NCBI GenBank assembly: GCA_945861915.1
Contig: CAMAWK010000147.1
Coordinates: forward strand, 1 to 5,849
Direction: 5' to 3'
Length of the DNA stretch: 5,849 bases
Source: Flavobacterium psychrophilum
Lineage (GTDB): Bacteria > Bacteroidota > Bacteroidia > Flavobacteriales > Flavobacteriaceae
The notes beneath the pieces are model-generated. The model saw nothing but the letters and a program-made list of their open reading frames with translations. It had not been told where the DNA came from and ran no database searches. Shown one piece after another: positions 1-4,242 of the stretch. The first letter of the stretch is position 1, and every line of letters starts with the position of its first letter. Made by a program: the position numbers and the translations under genes.

Positions 1-108
1 CGAAAATATTCCGAGAAAGTAAACGTTGACAAACGCTGGGCAGAATGGCTAGAATTCGAAGGAAAACTCATTACTAATTACGGAAAATCAGAAACCGTTC
101 ATGGGTAA
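1..108 (+). CDS. miaE: C-terminal fragment of probable tRNA-(ms2io6A)-hydroxylase (MiaE-like)
   Basis: Only the last 35 codons and the TAA stop are inside the window; the start lies to the left. The open frame reads through position 1 and ends in WLEFEGKLITNYGKSETVHG. A closing block of the form 'RW..WL.FE...I.NYG..ETIHG' is what I recall from the C-terminus of Bacteroidota MiaE proteins. These are di-iron enzymes of the ferritin-like fold that hydroxylate the isopentenyl group of ms2i6A37 in tRNA. None of the iron-binding Glu/His motifs is visible, so the call rests on the tail alone and is moderate. The gene runs in the same direction as the hip operon. The 211-base spacer and the separate promoter signals before hipB argue that the two are not one operon. 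Confidence 0.55.
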   Translation, partial: RKYSEKVNVDKRWAEWLEFEGKLITNYGKSETVHG

Positions 109-217
109 TTTATAGTTTTTTTATCTTTCCAAAGGCTTTTTGTTTCTTAATTTTTGTCCTTTTTTTTCCTGAATACTATCATTTCCAAAACAATCCCCTT
201 TTTTTAAATTCTTAATT

Positions 218-235
218 TATACTACATAAGGTATA
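218..235. promoter_or_regulatory. Putative HipB operator O1 (TATAC-N8-GTATA)
   Basis: The sequence TATACTACATAAGGTATA is a perfect 5-bp inverted repeat around an 8-base spacer. This is the same architecture as the E. coli HipB operator TATCC-N8-GGATA. It is the best of three aligned sites upstream of hipB. The right arm continues as AAGGTATAAAAA (228-239), which recurs exactly at 309-320. Binding by the hipB product is inferred. Confidence 0.6.
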
Positions 236-257
236 AAAACACAAAAAATATAAAAAA

Positions 258-275
258 TATACCATTTAAGGTTTT
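258..275. promoter_or_regulatory. Putative HipB operator O2 (degenerate right arm)
   Basis: The sequence TATACCATTTAAGGTTTT has a perfect left arm TATAC, the shared AAGG at the same offset as the other sites, and a decayed right arm (GTTTT for GTATA). It starts 40 bases after O1 and 41 before O3, so all three sites lie close to the same helical face. It covers the region where a -33 element of the hipB promoter would be expected. Alone it would be unconvincing; its phase with the other two sites supports it. Confidence 0.45.
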
Positions 276-292
276 ATTTTTCAAAAAAATAG

Positions 293-300
293 TATATTTG
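293..300 (+). promoter_or_regulatory. -7 promoter box of the hip operon (TATATTTG)
   Basis: TATATTTG is an exact match to the Bacteroidota -7 consensus TAnnTTTG and lies 19 bases before the hipB ATG. No good TTTG or TTG -33 element is seen 17-23 bases upstream; the best is the T-rich 271-275, inside O2. The box is also centred in a 14-bp perfect dyad (AGTA-N6-TACT, 291-304). A start near 305-307 would give a very short leader whose AAAGG (308-312) lies 7 bases before the ATG. Confidence 0.55.
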
Positions 301-316
301 TACTTTAAAAGGTATA
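299..316. promoter_or_regulatory. Putative HipB operator O3 over the hipB start region
   Basis: The sequence TGTACTTTAAAAGGTATA matches TATAC-N8-GTATA at 9 of 10 arm positions. It begins at the last bases of the -7 box, spans the likely transcription start and the AAAGG ribosome-binding stretch, and ends 3 bases before the hipB ATG. Occupancy would be expected to block initiation, which fits classic autorepression by a HipB-type antitoxin. Confidence 0.55.
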
Positions 317-319
317 AAA

Positions 320-559
320 ATGAAAGAAAATCTAAATGACATCAGTATTTTTGTAAAACAAAAAAGAAAACAAAATAAACTAACGCAACCTGAACTTGCC
401 CTGAAAGCAGGGGTGGGATTGCGATTTGTGAGAGATTTAGAACAAGGAAAAAACACCTTGCGAATGGATAAGGTAAATGATGTATTGCGATTATTTGGCG
501 AAACACTCGGAGTAGTAGCAATGAATAGAGATCAATTATTAAATAATGATAAAAAATAG
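320..559 (+). CDS. hipB: HipB-type Xre-family antitoxin and autorepressor
   Basis: This 79-residue protein is a single helix-turn-helix domain of the Cro/C1 (Xre) class. The HTH spans about residues 20-45 (LTQPELALKAGVGLRFVRDL, then EQGK), followed by helices and a short C-terminal strand (ETLGVVAM, 61-68). The block 'L.FVRDLEQGK.TLRMDKVNDVLRLFG' is characteristic of HipB/y4mF-type regulators that accompany HipA kinases. In that family HipB dimers bind palindromic operators and hold the kinase in a DNA-bound complex. Here three operator-like dyads precede the gene, one covering its start. The next gene, hipS, follows after 44 bases. The AAAGG 7 bases before the ATG supports this start. The C-terminus (NNDKK) carries no obvious ClpX-type degron such as LAA. 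I am confident of the family; the DNA target is inferred. Confidence 0.9.
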   Translation: MKENLNDISIFVKQKRKQNKLTQPELALKAGVGLRFVRDLEQGKNTLRMDKVNDVLRLFGETLGVVAMNRDQLLNNDKK

Positions 560-603
560 TACAAGTTAAAAGTAACTATCAAAATTTTAATAAAATTCAA
601 CTA

Positions 604-930
604 ATGAATAGGAGTGGTAATGTATATATGAAAAATGTGTTTTGTGGTGTTGTTAGCGAGACCGATGACGGCTATTTGTTTTTGTATGATAAAGAGTATC
701 TTCAAAATAATGATGCCGAAGCGGTTAGTTTGACTTTGCCGCTAAACGAAAAAGCGTATCAAAGTAAAACATTGTTTGCTTTTTTTGATGGATTAATTCC
801 TGAAGGTTGGCTTTTGGATCTTGCCGAAAAGAACTGGAAAATAAATTATAAAGACCGAATGGGTTTGCTGTTGACCTGTTGTAAAGATTGTATTGGAGCA
901 GTAAGTGTTTTAAAAAATGAAAAACTATAA
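604..930 (+). CDS. hipS: HipS-like protein (stand-alone HipA N-terminal subdomain 1)
   Basis: This 108-residue protein matches only the N-terminal 'couple_hipA' subdomain of HipA kinases. It has a first strand VYMKNVFCG, the segment GYLFLYDKEYL, 'SLTLPL' (43-47), the loop FFDGLIPEGW (60-69) and the closing DCIGAVSV (95-102). It has no kinase residues. In E. coli HipBST the equivalent HipS is the actual antitoxin and, as I recall, plugs the HipT active site with a Trp of the EGW loop; E67-G68-W69 is kept here. A Cys cluster (C92, C93, C96) is also present. Its 108 residues plus the kinase's 340 sum to about the length of full HipA (440), so the pair is one HipA cut in two. The ATG at 604 keeps the first strand in register with the family. 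The ATG at 628 (AGGAG at 610-614, 13 bases ahead) is an alternative but would remove most of that strand. Confidence 0.85.
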   Translation: MNRSGNVYMKNVFCGVVSETDDGYLFLYDKEYLQNNDAEAVSLTLPLNEKAYQSKTLFAFFDGLIPEGWLLDLAEKNWKINYKDRMGLLLTCCKDCIGAVSVLKNEKL

Positions 931-1939
931 AAAAAAATATTTAGCTAATTTAAATATACCATTACAAGTTGAAGAACCCTCAACTTTTTATGGTAGACGT
1001 TGCTTGTATTGCTATGAACCTCTTTTTGATAGTAATTCAGATTTTCATGAAGCTTGTAACAAACGTTTTTTCGGACAATTAAAAACACCACAACTAGCTT
1101 ATAATTTGGGTAATTTACAAGAATTGGCCACTCAAGTTATCCAAAGTCAAATGGCAGTTACGGGAGTTCAAGCGAAGGTTTCGTTGAGTTTATACCGAAA
1201 ACAAGAAAAAAGCCTAACCAAAAAATTGACCATAGTAGGTCTGTATGGTGATTATATCTTAAAACCGCCTTCTGAACATTATGCTCAATTACCAGAATTA
1301 GAAAGCGTTACCATGCACATGGCGGCAGTTTGTGGATTGGCGATTGTACCGCATAGTTTGGTAAAATTACAGGACGAAACCTTGTGTTATATCACAAAAC
1401 GCGTCGATAGAACCCGAAAAGGGAAATTACAGATGGAAGATATGTGTCAGCTGAGCGAACGATTAACCGAAGATAAATACAAAGGCAGTCACGAACAAGT
1501 TGCCAAGTTACTCTTGAAATTTTCAAGTTCGCCTTTGTTGGATGTGAGTAATTTTTATGAACAGGTTTTGTTTAGTTTTTTTACTGGAAATGCCGATATG
1601 CACCTTAAAAACTTTTCGCTTTTAGAAAAACAAGGGCAAGGTTTGAGTTTATGTCCAGCCTATGATTTGGTGCCTACATTTTTGGTAAATCCAGCAGATA
1701 CTGAAGAATTAGCTTTGACTTTAAACGCAAAAAAAAGGAAACTAAAATACAACGATTTTTTAGTGGCGTATGAAAGTTGTGGCTTGAGCAAAAAAGTTTT
1801 AGATAATACGTTAGAACTTTTTCAATATTGCAAACCAGAAATGTTTGATGTGCTGGAGAAAAGTTTTGTTTCAGATGATTTTAAAAAAAAATATAGGTCT
1901 TTGGTAAATAGTAGATATAAACAATTGGGATTGAATTAA
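917..1939 (+). CDS. hipT: HipT-like Ser/Thr kinase toxin (HipA C-terminal kinase domain)
   Basis: This 340-residue protein has the HipA kinase core but no N-subdomain 1. Visible motifs, in order, are a Cys/His knuckle C29-x2-C32-x11-H44-x2-C47 followed by KRFFG; the Gly-rich loop AVTGVQAK (80-87); the ATP-binding Lys116 in YILKPP; ITKRVDR (159-165); EDMCQ (174-178); the catalytic loop GNADMHLKN with Asp227 and Asn232; and the metal-binding Asp250 in AYDLVPT. All core catalytic residues are intact, so activity is expected. HipA phosphorylates glutamyl-tRNA synthetase and E. coli HipT phosphorylates tryptophanyl-tRNA synthetase; the target here is unknown. HipT autophosphorylates two serines in its Ser-Ile-Ser-Gly loop; here the corresponding residues are Ala80 and Thr82. 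The gene overlaps hipS by 14 bases, and an in-frame stop lies just upstream (911-913), so the ATG at 917 is the first possible start. Family is certain; HipT-like function is inferred from gene order and the split. Confidence 0.9.
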   Translation: MKNYKKKYLANLNIPLQVEEPSTFYGRRCLYCYEPLFDSNSDFHEACNKRFFGQLKTPQLAYNLGNLQELATQVIQSQMAVTGVQAKVSLSLYRKQEKSLTKKLTIVGLYGDYILKPPSEHYAQLPELESVTMHMAAVCGLAIVPHSLVKLQDETLCYITKRVDRTRKGKLQMEDMCQLSERLTEDKYKGSHEQVAKLLLKFSSSPLLDVSNFYEQVLFSFFTGNADMHLKNFSLLEKQGQGLSLCPAYDLVPTFLVNPADTEELALTLNAKKRKLKYNDFLVAYESCGLSKKVLDNTLELFQYCKPEMFDVLEKSFVSDDFKKKYRSLVNSRYKQLGLN

Positions 1940-1974
1940 AACTAACAACATAAATTTAAGCTTCCTCCATCAGT

Positions 1975-2012
1975 AAATAAAGCTCAAAAACGAATGTTTT
2001 TGAGCTTTATTT
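1975..2012. terminator. Bidirectional terminator between hipT and clpX
   Basis: A perfect 17-bp stem (1975-1991 with 1996-2012) closes on a 4-base GAAT loop. Its core is GCTCAAAAAC...GTTTTTGAGC, flanked by A-rich sequence on the left and T-rich sequence (TTTATTTT) on the right. Each strand therefore shows a GC-containing stem running into a T-rich tail. It lies 36 bases after the hipT stop and 21 bases beyond the clpX stop, exactly where two convergent units need termination. Confidence 0.85.
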
Positions 2013-2032
2013 TGGTTTATATTGAGCTTGTA

Positions 2033-3265
2033 TTACGAAGCAATCTCCAATCGTTTCAACAAATTTCTGTTTAAGGTTTCTTTGGCGTAATCTACGTCGA
2101 TTTCTAATATTTTATCGTCGGAACTTGGTAATTCATACATCGCATCGGTGAGGATGGCTTCGCACAATGAACGCAATCCACGAGCTCCGAGTTTGTATTC
2201 TAATGCTTTTTCGACAATGAAATCCAATGCTTCGTTCGTAATGCTAAATTCCACTTCATCCATCAAAAACAACTTTTGGTATTGTTTGATTAAAGCATTT
2301 TTTGGCTGAGTCAAAATCGCTCTCAAGGTTTCTCTATCCAATGGATCCATGTGAGTTAGCACAGGTAAACGACCAATGATTTCTGGAATCAATCCAAAAT
2401 CTTTGATGTCTTTTGGGATGATATATTGCAACAAATTATCTTTATCGATATTGTCTGCATTTTTCGAAGTTGAATATCCAATAGCTTGTCGATTCAATCG
2501 TTTCGAAATTATTCGTTCTACCCCGTCGAAGGCGCCACCAGCAATAAACAAAATATTTTGTGTATTGACTTCAACAAATTTCTGGTCTGGATGTTTTCTG
2601 CCTCCTTTTGGTGGTACATTCACCACTGTTCCTTCCAACAATTTCAACAAAGCTTGTTGCACACCTTCGCCAGAAACATCACGAGTAATGGACGGATTGT
2701 CACTTTTGCGGGCAATTTTATCAATTTCGTCAATAAAAACAATCCCTCTTTCGGCTTTGGTCACATCATAATCGGCGGCTTGTAAAAGTCTGGTTAGGAT
2801 ACTTTCTACATCTTCACCTACATAACCGGCTTCGGTCAAAACTGTCGCATCGACAATTGCCAAAGGCACATCGAGCATTTTGGCAATGGTTTTGGCAACC
2901 AAAGTTTTACCAGTTCCTGTTTGACCCACCATGATGATATTGCTTTTTTCAATCTCTACTTCATCGTGTAATTCTTGTTGCATCAACCGTTTGTAGTGGT
3001 TGTAAACAGCCACCGCCATTACTTTTTTGGTTTGGTCTTGCCCAATTACATATTGGTCAAGGAAAGCCCTGATTTCTTTGGGTTTTTGTAATATCAAATC
3101 AGAAGTAACAGTTGTCTTTCCGTTTGATTTTAATTCTTCGAGTACAATTCCGTGAGCTTGTTCGATACACTTATCACAAATATGTGCATCTATTCCAGCA
3201 ATTAACAAATTGGTTTCTGGTTTTTTTCGTCCACAAAATGAACATTCTAATTTTGGTTTTGCCAT
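2033..3265 (-). CDS. clpX: ATP-dependent Clp protease ATP-binding subunit ClpX
   Basis: ClpX is a hexameric AAA+ unfoldase that recognises tagged substrates and threads them into the ClpP chamber in the cytoplasm. The 410 residues are full length. The N-terminal zinc-binding domain has C8, C11, C30 and C33. Walker A is GQTGTGKT (114-121), the pore-1 loop GYVGED (147-152), and Walker B IVFIDEID (175-182). The pore-2 and arginine-rich stretch is [18 protein letters not shown] (186-203), and sensor 2 is GARGLR with Arg362. The ClpP-docking loop reads I262-G263-Y264 rather than the textbook IGF, which I believe is usual in Bacteroidota. The gene follows clpP after 84 bases, mostly a long hairpin, and is probably co-transcribed with it. 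Upstream of the ATG is A-rich sequence (AAACAAAAAATA) with no Shine-Dalgarno. Confidence 0.98.
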   Translation of the reverse strand: MAKPKLECSFCGRKKPETNLLIAGIDAHICDKCIEQAHGIVLEELKSNGKTTVTSDLILQKPKEIRAFLDQYVIGQDQTKKVMAVAVYNHYKRLMQQELHDEVEIEKSNIIMVGQTGTGKTLVAKTIAKMLDVPLAIVDATVLTEAGYVGEDVESILTRLLQAADYDVTKAERGIVFIDEIDKIARKSDNPSITRDVSGEGVQQALLKLLEGTVVNVPPKGGRKHPDQKFVEVNTQNILFIAGGAFDGVERIISKRLNRQAIGYSTSKNADNIDKDNLLQYIIPKDIKDFGLIPEIIGRLPVLTHMDPLDRETLRAILTQPKNALIKQYQKLFLMDEVEFSITNEALDFIVEKALEYKLGARGLRSLCEAILTDAMYELPSSDDKILEIDVDYAKETLNRNLLKRLEIAS

Positions 3266-3280
3266 TATTTTTTGTTTAAA

Positions 3281-3337
3281 GTTTAAAGTTTAAAGTTTAA
3301 AAGTTACTCGAGCAACTTTAAACTTTAAACCTTAAAC
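3281..3337. repeat. Long AT-rich hairpin of GTTTAAA heptads in the clpP-clpX spacer
   Basis: Four head-to-tail copies of GTTTAAA (3274-3301) are answered by an inverted set at 3314-3337. The arms 3281-3305 and 3314-3337 pair over 24 bp with one unpaired A and one position that is not Watson-Crick. The loop contains the palindrome CTCGAG. The element fills most of the 84-base spacer between the clpP stop and the clpX start. There is no strong U-tract on the clpX side, so a role as processing site, mRNA stabiliser or partial attenuator is as likely as termination. Tandem GTTTAAA spacers are, from memory, frequent in flavobacterial genomes. Confidence 0.75.
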
Positions 3338-3349
3338 CTGTAACTAATT

Positions 3350-4024
3350 TTATCCTCTTCTCAACACTTCATCCACCATTCCGTATTCCTTAGCTTCGTC
3401 TGCAATCATCCAATAATCGCGCTCACTATCAGCATACACTTTGTCGAATGATTGTCCAGAATGTTGCGAAATAATTTTATATAATTCGTCTTTTAGTTTC
3501 AACATTTCACGCAAGTTGATTTCCATATCCGAGGCAACTCCTTGTGCTCCGCCTGATGGTTGGTGAATCATGACTCTAGAATGTGGTAGGGCAGACCGTT
3601 TTCCTGCTGCTCCAGCACACAAAAGTACTGCTCCCATAGATGCTGCCATTCCTGTGCAAATGGTTGCTACATCCGGTTTGATGTACTGCATTGTATCGTA
3701 AATTCCTAAACCTGCATACACGCTTCCTCCAGGAGAATTCAAGTAAATTTGAATGTCTTTTGTGGCATCGGCACTTTCCAAAAACAACAACTGTGCTTGA
3801 ACAATATTGGCGATTTGGTCATCAATTCCTGTTCCTAAAAATATTATTCGATCCATCATTAATCTCGAAAAAACGTCTAATTGCGAAACATTCAATTGGC
3901 GTTCTTCAATAATATAGGGAGTCATATTAGTTGGATTCATGGCGCTTACGATTTTGTCGTAATACATAGCGTTTACACCTTGGTGTTTTGTAGCAAATTT
4001 TTTAAATTCTTTCCCGTAGTTCAT
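3350..4024 (-). CDS. clpP: ATP-dependent Clp protease proteolytic subunit ClpP
   Basis: ClpP is the tetradecameric serine peptidase that degrades proteins fed to it by ClpX. The catalytic triad is visible: Ser129 in GMAASMGA (125-132), His154 in MIHQPSGG (152-159) and Asp203 in ERDYWM (201-206). The family block IYLNSPGGSVYAGLGIYDTM (93-112) forms the oxyanion region. At 224 residues it has a longer N-terminus than E. coli ClpP: about 35 residues precede the conserved PYIIEERQL segment, and a propeptide is plausible there. The gene sits between tig and clpX in the usual tig-clpP-clpX order. A terminator-like hairpin upstream suggests it has its own promoter, but I could not identify a convincing one. 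No Shine-Dalgarno is seen before the ATG. Confidence 0.98.
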   Translation of the reverse strand: MNYGKEFKKFATKHQGVNAMYYDKIVSAMNPTNMTPYIIEERQLNVSQLDVFSRLMMDRIIFLGTGIDDQIANIVQAQLLFLESADATKDIQIYLNSPGGSVYAGLGIYDTMQYIKPDVATICTGMAASMGAVLLCAGAAGKRSALPHSRVMIHQPSGGAQGVASDMEINLREMLKLKDELYKIISQHSGQSFDKVYADSERDYWMIADEAKEYGMVDEVLRRG

Positions 4025-4034
4025 TTTTTTAAAA

Positions 4035-4083
4035 GTTTAAGAGTTTAGGAGTTTAAAAGTTTAGGGTTAATTAGGGTTTAAAA
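4035..4083. repeat. Tandem octad repeats (GTTTARRR) upstream of clpP
   Basis: Four contiguous octads GTTTAAGA, GTTTAGGA, GTTTAAAA and GTTTAGGG occupy 4035-4066. After a TTAATTAGG interruption a fifth, GTTTAAAA, lies at 4076-4083. The units resemble the GTTTAAA heptads downstream of clpP, so the gene is flanked on both sides by related simple repeats. They lie within the region where the clpP 5' leader and promoter should be, so copy number might affect expression; this is inference. Confidence 0.7.
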
Positions 4084-4120
4084 TAATCTAATCAAAAAAC
4101 CTTTAACTTTTCAAACAAAA

Positions 4121-4149
4121 GAGCGTCAAAATATATTTTTTTGACGCTC
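4121..4149 (-). terminator. Rho-independent terminator after tig
   Basis: GAGCGTCAAAA (4121-4131) pairs perfectly with TTTTGACGCTC (4139-4149), an 11-bp stem with a 7-base loop. Read on the - strand, the stem is followed at once by TTTTGTTTG, a fair U-tract. It lies about 94 bases beyond the tig stop and 97 bases before the clpP start, so it should end or attenuate the tig transcript before clpP. Confidence 0.7.
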
Positions 4150-4217
4150 AAATATAGCTATTTTTTTATTCTATTACCATTGAAATTTTCTCACCATCAA
4201 AAACATTTTCCTACTAA

Positions 4218-4240
4218 TTCCCCCTTTGGGGGTTAGGGGG
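4218..4240. repeat. C5/G5 interspersed repeat motif just after tig
   Basis: A run CCCCC-TTT-GGGGG (4220-4232) followed by TTA-GGGGG (4236-4240) stands out in very AT-rich DNA. It begins 2 bases beyond the tig stop. The C5/G5 pair forms a tight hairpin with a 3-base loop. I recall near-identical blocks (on the other strand, CCCCCTAACCCCCAAAGGGGG without a break) recurring between genes in Bacteroidota, so it is probably one copy of a dispersed, REP-like repeat. No function is shown. Confidence 0.6.
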
Positions 4241-4242
4241 CT

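Noticed and set aside
109..217. Terminator after the MiaE-like gene
   Set aside because: There are several T-runs but no stem longer than about 4-5 bp before them, so I could not support an intrinsic terminator.
274..456. 60-codon open frame on the - strand across the hipB promoter and gene start
   Set aside because: It is antisense to the clear hipB gene and its operators, with a low-complexity Phe-rich product and no family resemblance.
564..577. Small hairpin AGTTA-AAAG-TAACT between hipB and hipS
   Set aside because: A 5-bp AT-rich stem is too weak to claim as an attenuator in such AT-rich DNA.
2376..2785. Two + strand open frames of 131 and 99 codons inside clpX
   Set aside because: They are shadows of the conserved ClpX coding sequence on the opposite strand; neither peptide shows a domain.
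3274..3337. CRISPR-like array from repeated GTTTAAA units
   Set aside because: The units are directly adjacent 7-mers with no spacers and no cas genes nearby; this is a simple tandem repeat and hairpin.
3691..3912. 73-codon + strand open frame inside clpP
   Set aside because: It is antisense to the ClpP coding sequence and matches nothing recognisable.
4220..4240. Intramolecular G-quadruplex
   Set aside because: Only two G5 runs are present on one strand and a C5 run precedes them; four G-tracts are needed.
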